NCBI GenBank assembly: GCA_030407315.1
Contig: JALQPE010002681.1
Coordinates: forward strand, 1-64,000
Reading direction: 5' to 3'
Source: Asparagopsis taxiformis
Lineage: Eukaryota; Rhodophyta; Florideophyceae; Bonnemaisoniales; Bonnemaisoniaceae
Length of the DNA: 64,000 nucleotides
In this document: positions 54,307 through 64,000 of the stretch, in pieces
Layout: each line of letters opens with the position of its first letter
Numbering within the stretch: the first letter of the stretch is position 1
Program-made: the position numbers and the translations under genes
The notes under the pieces: generated by a model
Told to the model about the DNA's origin: nothing
What the model saw: only the letters and a program-made list of their open reading frames with translations
The model's database searches: none

Positions 54307-55104
54307 GGCGGATGAGTGCGCTGAACTAGGACGACTGTGGCGGGTTGGAAAACGGAAGATGAAAAAGGGGAAGTGATGCAGGGGTGGTCAGGTGGACGAC
54401 CGGGCACTGAATGTTGAGCTGTCTGACGAACGGTGGCGCTTTTATGGTACTGAAGGATCGTGTACCTGTCGTTATGGACCGCAGTGAACGAACGCGGTCA
54501 TAGTGTAGGACAGAGAGGAATTTCTGTGCATGAAAAGTTTGGAGTGCGATTAGCTGGTATGTTATGTTTGTGAGGGAGTTGGATGTTGTTTTATTCATCA
54601 AGCGTAAGGACGGATTGGTGGATTGTGTGGCAATGTTTTATGTTGGAGTGACGAGTTGAAAGACAAGGTGGTTTAGTAGAATTCGGGGCAGAAAAGAGGC
54701 GTGAAGAAGATTTCAAGATGCAACTCTTAGCACGAATGCGGCGAGTTGATAGCGCAGTATATGAATTTAATTGCTCTTCATACCGGCCGTGAATATACGC
54801 ATCTACCGCGAGTGTAACGCCGCATAGAGAATCCTGATCACTCGATGTCGCGACAAACCTCCTCGTCTGTAGACAAACTTTCAGACGTCGCTATTAACGC
54901 AATACATGCGTCACGGTTCCAACCACGAATGTACATAATTCGTTTACACATGGCTGCAGTGTCGGCGTTATCACAGTCACCGCTTGCACGCGCGCGCATA
55001 CCAAGTTATCGGACGCCAAAAATATCTCCGCGAGCGTGGTTGAGGAGCAAGAACTGCTTTGCGCTTCGAGGAATAGCAACACAAGTAGCAGCGTGCTGTC
55101 AGCT
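54307..55104. other. No gene recognised
   Basis: Includes the upstream side of the EF-hand gene. No other supported feature. Confidence 0.4.
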
Positions 55105-55858
55105 GAGCTGGACGTCCGGTGGATGTCCAGCTCGATGGCATTGCTGGTCATCCCAGAAATTCGAAAATTTCAGTCAGAAAAAAATTGCAAAAAAATCATC
55201 GATTTCGGCGGTCGAAAGTGCCGTACGGAACACCCCCATCTCAAAAACATGTTCACATGTGCATGTTTTTGAGAATAGCCCAAAATTTAATTCAAATCAG
55301 GGGGTCTAATTTGGCCACAACGGCCCCAAGAGCCGGCCGGCGCCCCGATCGGGGCCATTACCACCTTCTGTAAGCACCAACTGTAAGCAAAATCCACATC
55401 TCACAAAGGGTCGATTCCAGACTCAATACGCCAGGGACAGGTCTTGGTCCTTGTTTTTCAAGGTCCCGCCCCACTCTCTCACGACAAACACTACTCACTC
55501 ATCACGTTACTCATATCCCGTGCAGTCCGTATGAGCACTGAGCCCGCCTGCTTAGTTGCTGCAATACGTGGATGTGAGCAGCACACAACTAACCTGAAAT
55601 GGACGTCCGGTGGATGTCCAGCTCGATTGCACTGCTGGCCAGCCCAGAAATTCTAAAATTTCCGAAAAATCAATATGTCGCCCAGCATCTCCCGTGCTGA
55701 AAATTCCCGCACTCATTTGTGACATACGTCTAGACGTGTTTCTCACTTGTACGCATCAGGAAAAGCGTCACGAAACGTTGAGACTACGCTACTTGTGTAC
55801 AATGTCGTCTGAGATAGCGAGTAGAGGATATTGTATTGCATGTATATTGTATTGTAAA
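55105..55858 (-). repeat. Repeat F, right copy (inverted)
   Basis: Reverse complement of 46468-47078. A sub-block beginning GGACGTCCGGTGGATGTCC occurs twice in direct orientation here (about 55110 and 55598), about 490 bases apart. It flanks the core like short direct repeats. The right edge joins repeat E copy II with no gap. Confidence 0.8.
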
Positions 55859-58268
55859 GGTGCGTTTGAGACTTCGTTTGTAACGTTCTCTTAGTTTTGA
55901 GGGTAGCAGTTTTGTGCTCACTCCAGCTGGCAGCCCAGTGGTGAAGTGCAACTGAGCGTTCAATCATTTCCAACTGCTACCTCACACTGAGTGCTGGCAA
56001 AGTATGCATGGAAGGTCTAACGACCGCCGTGGGAAATGGATTTTAAATTAACTCATTTGTAATAATAAACTGTTATTCTCTGCGAACTTCATGGAATCAG
56101 CATGTCCTTTACAGTGGATATTCCAGGGATCATGTAAGGAGAGCTCATGGATTATCATGTATATGATTATATGTTTTCGATATTCTCGATCCGGATCTCA
56201 TCGTTCGGCGGTTCAGAGACCATGACTTGGGCCATACTTAATCTCACTGAAGGCGATGATATGGAGTCTGCACAGCAGGACTTAAGCTGATGCTGAAAGC
56301 CGTCCAGCCAACGCCGCAGACTCCACTTCACTCTCATCACTGACTGAGGTGCTTTGGCCGTGTTTACTTTGTTTGGTGTAGAGGATTGAACGAAGCTGGG
56401 TGCGCGAGTCTGGAAAGCATGCAGCAAGAGAAACCTGGGTTTTCAGTTTCACTGTTGGTGTTGGTGCGATATTGATTCATCAGAAGCTTAGTGAGTCTTA
56501 CTGTGCAGGTTGTGGAGGATGGGAGGCAGGTAAGTAAGTGAGGCTTGAGGGTGTGCATTGAGGGATACGCGGTTTTTGAGTCTGACTGTTCTGGTTGATT
56601 TCGATTATGTAGATGTGATGCAGTGATGGTAATGAAGGGAGGTAAGTTTTGTTGAGCTTCAAGACGGATTGCCGAAGATTTGGAATGCTGACCACATTTC
56701 TTCGCTGCATGATTTCTGACATATTGGTTGTATTGTGTGCAGGATGCAACGAGGGTAAGTGAGTTTTGAGGGTATGCAGCGAGGGAAGTGTTTGATTTGA
56801 GTTTGACTGTTGTCGTTGATGCGTTATTTATTCATTAGAAGCTTAGTCAGTCGTGTTGCGTATTCTCTTAAGGATGAAAGGGAGGTAAGTGAGGTTTTAG
56901 GGGGGCAGTGAAGGAAATGTGGTTTTTGAATCTGACTGTTGTGGTTGATGTCGATTTTGTCAAGGTGATGCCGGAATGGTGATGAACGAAGGTGAGTTAC
57001 ATTGAGTGCCCAGTTAAGTTGTGCGAAGACATGGAATGCTGACTATTTTTGTTTTTTCCATAATGTTTGACTTATGGTTTGTATTCTGAGCAGGATGCAA
57101 CGAGGGTAAGTGAGTTCTGAGGGTATACAGCGAGGGAAGTGTGGTTTTTGAGTCTGACTGTTCTGGTTGATTTCGATGTTGTATAGGTGATACAGGAATG
57201 GTGATAATGGAAGGTTGGTTTCGTTGAGCTTCAAGACGGATTGCTGAAGGTATGGGATACTGACTACATTTCTTCGTTGCACGATTTGTGACTTTCTGTT
57301 TGTATTGTGTGTAAGATAGAAAAGAGGTAAGTAAGCTAGTTTTTCGGCTATCTGTCAGGGAAGGGTTGGTTTTGAATCTGACTGTTGCCGTTGATGTCGT
57401 GTATGAGGTGCAGGAGTGGTGAAGCAGGAACGGAAGGATTCAAGGAGAGTGAAGACGGGATCTGGGAAGATGCGAAATGTAGATGTAAGTCTTCTTTGGT
57501 ATGTATATTTTCTTAAGCATACGATAAGAGTGAGGGTGGGTTCCAAATCGAGTACGATTTTGCTGACCTTGTTCGTGTTTGATGTCTTGATGATTTAACG
57601 GGCAAGTGTGCTGTCGAGGAAAGCAGGGATGGTATTGGGAAGGAGCAGATATTTTGTAATCTAGTTCGTGAGGGTCCATGAAGTATTCGCGGATGGTGGT
57701 GCATGGCGTTCGGATGGTAGTGAGAATGCGATAGCCAGGGATATGGGAGACCGAAGCGGTGCAGACAAGTATTTTGTATTCTGGATGGATACGTATTTCG
57801 TATTCTGGCTGGATACGTATTTACTATTCTAACCAGATATGTATTTCCTATTCTGACCAGATACATATTTCCTATTCTAGAGAGACACGTATTGTATACC
57901 AGCTATTTCGTAAATGACTGAATAGAATACGGTCCGATATGGGCCCATAATTTACCGTCCGCTGTAATTTATTTCCTCCCCGTTTTCGATGATATATCGT
58001 ATATTGGATGACGGATCCCAGGATCCCGCCAAGCGTACTAGAGAAAGTGGATGACAGGTCCTAGTATTCCGCGGAACGTACTAGAGAAAGTGGATGTCGG
58101 GTCCTAGTATTCCGCCGAACGTACTAGAGAAAGTGGACGTCCGCATCCAAAATTTTTTTATTTTTTTTGGACGCGGACGTTCATTTGTTCTAGTAAATCT
58201 CGGGGCCGACTAGGACCCGTACTAGAGAGACTGGACGTCCGCGTCCACTTCCGAAAACACAGACGATA
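55859..58268. repeat. Repeat E, copy II (uninterrupted)
   Basis: 2.4 kb matching, in order, 14774-15615, 22017-23112 and 43322-43934. It contains a conserved block (55859-56345), then the splice-signal array (mini-exons near 56520, 56625, 56745, 56875, 56970, 57095, 57195, 57315 and 57415). Next is a block to 57765, then 24-bp repeats (about 57770-57890), three 43-bp repeats (about 57997-58140), an A/T hairpin and the TATCGTC end. No conserved protein. Confidence 0.85.
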
Positions 58269-59680
58269 CTCGCCATTGGCGGTTGACGCAAGATTCGCTT
58301 GCTCTACCACGCTACCGAGGCTCGGGACACCTGTAGGGTGGTTTTGCCGCTTTGCGGATTTTCTACCTACTACACGGTGCTCCCGTAGGAGGCTTTCTAG
58401 GTGCGCCGTCGAATACGTGCCGCCGCGTACAATCGCCGATGCGCCGATACGCTCGATGCCCGCGATAAGTTGATCGCTCAGTCGCAAGATGCGCCGCTCG
58501 ACGTACGCAACGTGCAACCAAGCGGCAGCGACCATTACGACTCATTCGCTGAGGGCTATCGCCCAGAAATACGAGCGCGTTTCGACGGGGACGTTCAAAC
58601 CGAGCAAGACCGATGGCGCGTAGTGGAAAACAAAAGGGAGCGGCACTGACAACGACTCGGGAGCCTCGGGCCAGTCACGCGCGTCGTAGCACGAGAAGAA
58701 TGCGCCGACGCGGTCCTCCGGGAATTCGCGAAACTCGACGTCGCGATGCGTAACGAAGCAACCGTGCGACTGACGCAAGCGTAACTCACGGCGCAATTCA
58801 GACCGCATATCCGCTTCAAGGAACCACGGCACGCTAGTCTCGCCTTCGCTGTCGACGTCGTTCCACGGCACGCTGCCGTCTAGCAAGAAACCAGCATTGG
58901 GCGCCGCCGCCCAAGGGTCGATGTCAACAAACTCGTCACGGCGCATGGTACGAAGTTTGGCCAAGTGGCGCACGAGCCGCTCGTCAGCCGCATCCGATGC
59001 GAACTTGCCTTGCGACGCGTATTTCTTGGAAGACTCTTCCAAGAAATACGCGTCGCAAGGCAAGTTCGTCGGCACAGCCAGGTCGCAAAGCGCAGAATCG
59101 CGTCGCGCATCCCATACCGACTGCGCGTTTCGATGACCAGGCAATACGGCGTACCGGTTAACGTCGGCAATGCGGTCCCAGAGGAACTTCCTCGCGCGCG
59201 CCGCTTGAAGCGGCGCGGGTAAAACTGAAGGCGACTTAGCTCCGACCAAGTCGGAAGCGTGCGAGGAAGGAAGCGAAACGCCACGGGATCGTCGTACCGC
59301 ACGCGAGGCACCGGAGCGGGAACGTTCTGCGCGGCCGAAGGAAGCGAAACCGACGCAGGCGGGGGAACAGAACGAAGAAGGATACCAGTACCAGAGCGAG
59401 CCCCGGTCGTGGAAGTTGGCGTCACGGTAGCGTCCACGGTCGCGACGACGTCGGAAAGCGGAGCGCCGTCACCTCCGCGTCCGCTCGACGATGCCGGCGC
59501 GCCCGCGTTTGAGGAGGAAGCTTGCGCCATGGACATGTAATAAGGACTCTCGGGGCTCGATGGAAAAGGAATCGAAACGTGCGCATTGGACGGAGAAACA
59601 TGGGGCGTAGGCACAGTTTCGTTGCCAGGAGGCGCGCCGGCTCGGAGCCAACCGGGAAGCGACTCGTTGTCTTGCTCCAT
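58269..59680 (-). pseudogene. GC-rich ORF remnant, cut by repeat E
   Basis: Best start is ATG 59680 (MEQDNESLPGW). Pro/Ser/Ala-rich for about 140 residues, then a folded-looking region (RVRYDDPVAFRFLPRTLPTW). A frame change lies near 59215, followed by KFLWDRIADVNRYAVLPGHR and onward. There is an in-frame stop at 58542, after which the same frame continues (VAYVERRILRLSDQLIAGIE) until it runs into E at 58268. I recognise no family. The low-complexity start, globular centre and helical end resemble the gypsy-1 opposite-strand ORF, and orientation relative to an LTR-like region to the right would fit. Homology is not shown. Confidence 0.45.
59000..59068. repeat. 69-bp perfect palindrome inside the ORF remnant
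   Basis: Arms of 34 bases (59000-59033 and 59035-59068, starting CGAACTTGCC) are exact complements around one C. Both strands encode nearly the same peptide (YFLE-D/E-SSKKYASQGKF). Confidence 0.97.
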
Positions 59681-60640
59681 CGGTAAGCGTGCGCGCGTAC
59701 GACGGAGACGAGGAAGCGAGCGCGAATGGCACAATGGAACAGAGAGAAGAAGGAGGAAAAGAGCGGAGGAGAACAGGATGATGGTGCACACGAGGAGATG
59801 ACGCGCGAGGACGCGCTTCGAAGTTAGTCGGGAGGAGTGTGACGCAATTTATTTCGTCGACGCGCGCGCGTTCGCTGCGATTGCGTCGGGATGAATTCGC
59901 GTGCATCTATCTGAGTTAGTTAGTAAGCGAGCGTACGCGTGGCGTTTTGATTACGTGTCACGGAGCGTCGATGCGAGCGTGTGCGCACGAACGTTGCCAC
60001 GAAACCGCGAGCCCGGCGCCACGTGTAGCGATTTTTACGGATTTCCCTTTTTGGGTTTTTTATGACGAAAGTCTTTTTCCCAAATATTTCCCTTTTTGCG
60101 TGCGAGCGAGCGGCCGCCGGCCGGCCGCGTAAGGACAACGTGTCCTGAGTAGTTAGCTACTAATGGTCGTTCTGCTTCGCACGTTACCAATAAACAGCCA
60201 GCATCTTCGCAGCTACGAGTTAAGCGTTTAGCGAATCGCGAGGACCGATTGCGTTGAAACGTTGCGTGCGGGTTGCTCACGATCGCCGAAGTTCGCGTGC
60301 GCGCTGCGCATAACCCGGTCGTCGAACTGCGTCGCATCGCGATAGCGCGCGTTGCGTCGCACGCCACCAGGCCAGGGATTTACGACCCCTGTGTGGATCG
60401 CGTTGTGCTCGAGTTTACTCGGTGATCTCACCCTGAGATCACGGCTTGCGCCGGCCCGCGAATCCCGTGTTGCGATCGATCCCTACGCGTTCCGCCGTTG
60501 TACCACCCGTTCGCCAGCGCGACCGAGCGACGCGCGAAACGCAAGTTCAACCAGCGCGATCCGGTTCACCTCGCCCTGATACGGCTGCAATTCTAGAACT
60601 CCCTTATCGATCGCCACCCCGGCTGGTCCTACAACGGGCA
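59681..60640. other. GC-rich non-coding, possible old gypsy LTR
   Basis: CpG-rich like the gypsy element. GTAAGGACAACGTGTCC at about 60129 resembles GTAAGGACAGCGTGTCC of the gypsy LTRs (for example 61684), so part of this may be an old LTR of a related element. No gene. Confidence 0.35.
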
Positions 60641-60654
60641 CCAGGTAATCACCG

Positions 60655-61078
60655 CATATATTTGCACATTCGCAGATGCTGCCTTCAACATATTACGACA
60701 TCGCTCATATGGACAGACCGGATTACTAACCGGACTTTTGATCCATGTAGGAATCAACGAGACTGTATTTCATCCCATCGACTGGACAAGCAACAAACAG
60801 CGGAGGGTATGCTACTCCTCATGTGGGGTCGAGATTCTTGCCGCTGCTGACGCAGATGATCGCGGTTACTATCTGAAGTCCGCTTACAACTCCATTTTTT
60901 CTTCTACACGCCTGAAGCATAAGTTACAAGTTGATTTGCACGCTTTATATGATACAAATACCTCTTTGCATGAGTACAGAGATTTCAGACTTAGGCAAAC
61001 TGTCGAGCGTATAAGAAACAGCTTTGATTCTGGGGACTTGGACACGTTGCGATAGATCCCAGGAAACTTGAATGTGGC
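60655..61078 (+). pseudogene. Copia-type RNase H fossil, different lineage
   Basis: The plus-strand frame reads FADAAFNILRHRSYGQTGLL, then RRVCYSSCGVEILAAADADD, RLRQTVERIRNSFDSGDLDT and LR-stop-IPGNLNVADA. This is the RNase H region and exit motif (LRWIPG..N.ADA) of a Ty1/copia-type polyprotein. It is unlike copia-1/2 (GYSDSDWGG type), so it comes from another lineage. The Trp codon of LRWIPG is now TAG. The sequence ends abruptly at the gypsy-2 LTR. Confidence 0.6.
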
Positions 61079-61081
61079 AGA

Positions 61082-61743
61082 TGCAGTATACGTGGCAAGT
61101 CCGAAATTGCAAATATTTACGTTTTCCGCGGAATTCGAATTTCGGCGGATACGACCGGCGACAGCAATGCACGAACATTGCTGGCGCATGCGCGCACGCA
61201 ACCGGCACACGTGTGCAACGAACGTATTGGCAACGGCCAACGGACCAACGGGTCCCTACGTGTGACCCACAAGGTCCTTTCCCATTCGGGGACGTTACGG
61301 GCAGTGTTTACACTGTAAAGCGATGCCATCGTGGCCATATAGGTATTGGCATCGTGCCGGGAGGGAAAGGGGACAATTATCGAACGAGCAACGGCTCTAG
61401 TCTACGACTGACTTCTACGTTTACGTTTACGTTTTGCCTAGCGAGGCTTCGTCTCCGTCGAGCTGCGTACTCCCTACCCATCGCCGCACGTAAGGCTGAT
61501 TGCGTGTAGTGTCTCCGGGCTTGGTTGAGAGCGCCTCCGGTGACGTACCACCTCGTTTGCTAACGTAATCCTCGCGTGGATTGTTGCGTCGTGACGCTCG
61601 TGTCTACTCGCTAACCTATCTCTACCGTTCTACCTAACATACAGTCAAAACACCAGCGGGTGGACTGTTCGTTCGTTTCGTCGTAAGGACAGCGTGTCCA
61701 CTAGCTCGTACCAGCTACTTCGTCACCGAACTATCGTTCCACA
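61082..61743 (+). repeat. Gypsy-2 5' LTR
   Basis: 662 bp, TG...CA, nearly identical to 42660-43321. The primer site TGGTCTTCCGACCT follows one base later. Confidence 0.95.
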
Positions 61744-61842
61744 CTGGTCTTCCGACCTAGAAGTTGCTACGAGCATAACGACAACCAACGAGGTTGAGCT
61801 CTTTTATGTTAAACGAAAGCTACGTGCTACAGACGACGGTCT

Positions 61843-62846
61843 ATGAATTACGCTGTGTCGAATTCCAGCGCGTCGCCCAGGCAACCGTTTCCAACGTCAG
61901 CGGACGCCGAAGCCGACGTGGCCTTGTCAGCAGAAGCGATCTTCGCGACTGATCGATCTATCCCGCCGGATATCGAGGCGATCGGCCAGCTACCCCGTAC
62001 GGTAAGCCCGTTTGAGTCCGTGAGTATGGACCCCGCAACGCGCGGTCAGCTCAACGAAGGGAACGTGACTCCCACGGCACTACGCGTAGTGTACGAAGAC
62101 CTTCGAGGTCACATCGAAAGGGCGAGCGACGCGGCCGTCGACGAAGCCGTAAGGCAGAGACTCGGAGTCTCGGAGCGCGAAGCTCGTGCGTTACGTGAAC
62201 GCTCAGCGACCCTCGAACGGGAAAACGAAGATTTACGAAACCGCCTCTCCGCCGTGGAGGGAAGACTCGACTCGTTTGTCGTAGTATTCAACGAAATCGT
62301 CGCCGGACGTTCCGCTCCGCCGAGCGGAAGCGATCCGAATTACGAAGAAGGCTCGCGCGCCTATAACTCGCAATCCTCCCCGGCCGTTCCGGGAGGATAC
62401 CCACCAACACCCGGTCCGACGACCCCGACAACGTACGGAAGGGGGGCGACAGTGCAACGAGCCATCGCCAACCCCAACGAGACGCCACGAAGGCAATTGC
62501 GTTTTAACGATACGCCAGACCACGCGCGGTCGGCGGACGCAGCACGAGCTGCGCAATTCGATACGAGAGCTCTCCCGCCACGTGAGACGTACATTCCGTG
62601 GCTGGGTACGTTCGGCACGACAGACACGCGAGTCCACGAAAACGAACGTGCCGACGCGGTACGCTTACCAGGGAACGCCCTCGGACCCGTTTGCCACGCG
62701 TTGGCAGAGCACACGACAATGCTCGACGCATTTGCGAACGTGGTGTCGTACCGCATGTACCGACTTAACGATGTACGTGAACATCTCTACGTGAACGAGA
62801 GTCAAAGCGTACATAAGCTCAAACGTGAGCTGGAGGGACTTTTCCC
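61843..62846 (+). pseudogene. Gypsy-2 gag, truncated by copia-3
   Basis: ATG at 61843. The first 334 residues match gypsy-1 Gag with apparently one change (IANPNE for IASPNE near residue 210). They end at LEGLFP, where copia-3 begins. The open frame continues for a few codons into the copia LTR, which is artefact. Confidence 0.95.
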
Positions 62847-63321
62847 TGTTGAATCACTGCGAATAGGCCTCGAAGGCCTAATTCCGTGAGAAAACTTTGA
62901 CTCTCGATTTCTCTATGAAGGAGTGCTCTGAGCGCTCCGAAACCTATCTCATTGTATTCAGCTTCACCGAATTAGTCGGGTAGCAACTTCTCCGGGGCTC
63001 TTACGACACTCCATTACGGAGTAACTAGCCTCAGAAGTTTTAATTTGTTTGTCATAATTCAAATTAGTAATTAGAAATGCTAGGACGAGTTGAGGTCCTG
63101 GCACTGGGAAAAATGTTATGATATATGTACACGTGGCGATGGCATGATAGAAATCACACGTGTACCAGATTGGCAGGTGGTGATGGCAACGACAGACTGT
63201 CTGGACAAACCAAGAACAGGCTGTCCGACTCACCGTTGGCGCATCTCGCCAGTAGTAGAAATAATCTGGTGAGCTCGCAATTTTTAGTAAACACTGGTAA
63301 GCGACCATTTTGATTCTCACA
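62847..63321 (+). repeat. Copia-3 5' LTR
   Basis: Colinear with the reverse complement of the copia-1/2 LTRs. The 25-bp GACAG palindrome is degenerate here. Confidence 0.9.
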
Positions 63322-63344
63322 GGTTATGGGCCCAGCACGCTTTC
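63322..63344 (+). other. Copia-3 primer binding site, extended
   Basis: GGTTATGGGCCCAGCACGC and four more bases are complementary, with one mismatch as I recall the sequence, to about 23 bases of the 5' half of initiator tRNA-Met up to the anticodon loop. This is longer than in copia-1. Confidence 0.8.
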
Positions 63345-64000
63345 GTGGTCGTTTCAATTTTATTTTGGCGCAGTGGTGAGTAATTTCGCCGGCGCGCGCG
63401 AACATATATTTCCAGCAGCCCTCGCTCCTCGCTCATTTTGCGTTACTCGGTACCCACGCTCTCCGCTCGTTGCGTGCTTCTCCTCTCGCTCGCTCGCTCG
63501 TATTGCCCATTCTTCCCGCGCGTTCTTACTCGTTTCTTTCTGCGCGTTGCACTCCGCCTCGCTCCCCGGCGCCTGTACGCCTCGCTCCGCTCGGCGCACT
63601 CCGGACAAAACTTTTCTGTCATCTTGACATCAATTGTCAACTATAACTGTCACATTGACACTGTGTCATCACTACAGGTGACATCCTGGCAGTTTGCGAC
63701 ATACTTGAACTTTCTCAAGACACTTGAGGCAACTGAAAGAAAAAAGTAATACGGCGTTCCGTTGGGGACTCGAACGCACGACCAATAATTTTTGGTTTGC
63801 ATAGTATTAACGACTGAGCAACTGGGCTGTTTTTGCCCAACCTATTGGATCTACCGGCTGCTTCTATCTTGGCTCGTCTAAACCTTTCTCAACTCGGTTC
63901 TGCTCTTGTAAGTCAGCAACCTTGTCCTGATCGGTATAGCATTATAGCCTTCACTACACATCAACTAAAATACATTGGTTTTCGTCTCATCAACTCTATC
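63345..64000 (+). other. Copia-3 leader
   Basis: Holds a CG-rich stretch, a TGTCA/TGACA cluster (63617-63690), a minus-strand tRNA-like sequence, and the conserved CTTTCTCAACTCGG...GTCCTGATCGGTATAG block (about 63888-63940). The zinc-finger gene would come next, beyond the window. Confidence 0.65.
63756..63832 (-). other. tRNA-like sequence, antisense in copia-3 leader
   Basis: On the minus strand an A-box-like AGTTGCTCAGTCGTTAA (63808-63824) and B box GTTCGAGTCC (63766-63775). Same antisense placement as in copia-1 and copia-2. Confidence 0.55.

Larger units (their letters stand above)
61082..62846 (+). mobile_element. Gypsy-2: 5' part of a second gypsy copy
   Basis: LTR (61082-61743), primer site and the first third of gag, in reverse orientation to gypsy-1 and nearly identical to it. 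It is inserted in the copia RNase H fossil and itself interrupted by copia-3 at 62847. The rest lies outside the window. Confidence 0.95.
62847..64000 (+). mobile_element. Copia-3: 5' LTR and leader, continues beyond window
   Basis: LTR 62847-63321 (475 bp) begins TGTTGAAT and ends CTCACA, clearly diverged from the copia-1/2 LTRs. The primer site and leader follow. The last TTCCC before the LTR (62842-62846) would be its left target copy. Gag-pol, if present, lies outside. Confidence 0.9.

Noticed and set aside
61843..62889. Reading the gypsy-2 gag ORF as a complete 348-residue protein
   Set aside because: The last residues are encoded by the copia-3 LTR. It is a truncated gag.

Overview
This is nuclear DNA from a eukaryote. 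It contains splice-site pairs, spliceosomal-type introns, LTR retrotransposons and degraded single genes, and no operons. My best guess is a red alga of the Chondrus type (compact genes, repeat islands rich in copia and gypsy elements). That is an impression from the element mix and cannot be proved from this window. Almost everything here is mobile DNA or its wreckage.

Layout. 1-5.0 kb: four copies of a 37-bp palindrome around a broken minus-strand gene that joins a ParB-like domain to a 2OG-oxygenase-like domain. 5.1-8.9 kb: an intact 1267-residue DNA-transposon transposase (CACTA/Plavaka/KDZ type). 8.9-10.6 kb: non-coding, with a 139-bp imperfect hairpin that looks like a microRNA precursor. 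10.7-14.7 kb: a 35-bp palindromic minisatellite and inverted repeats, then a second transposase of the same superfamily. 14.8-43.9 kb: one copy of a large repeat ('repeat E') split by nested retrotransposons. Copia-1 (15616-22016, defective) sits in it. So does a chromodomain gypsy element (23118-43321), which itself carries the intact copia-2 (25905-32412). 43.9-47.1 kb: a GC-rich ORF remnant between inverted E ends, then a repeat called F. 47.1-55.1 kb: degraded host-like genes (importin-like, Sel1-repeat, calmodulin-like) and palindromes. 55.1-58.3 kb: inverted F and a second copy of E. 58.3-61.1 kb: another GC-rich ORF remnant and a copia-type RNase H fossil. 61.1 kb to the end: a second gypsy copy, cut inside gag by a third copia element that runs off the window.

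How parts work together. The copia family has the usual gag-protease-integrase-RT-RNase H polyprotein. It also has a separate upstream gene for a double U1-type zinc-finger protein, whose start codon is assembled by splicing out a 97-nt intron. Its leader carries a primer site matching the anticodon arm of initiator tRNA-Met, clusters of TGTCA/TGACA motifs and an antisense tRNA-like sequence. The gypsy element has gag, pol and a chromodomain integrase on one strand. A promoter-bearing ORF of about 730 codons runs the opposite way next to its 3' LTR. Target-site duplications give the insertion order: E first, then copia-1 and gypsy, then copia-2 inside gypsy.
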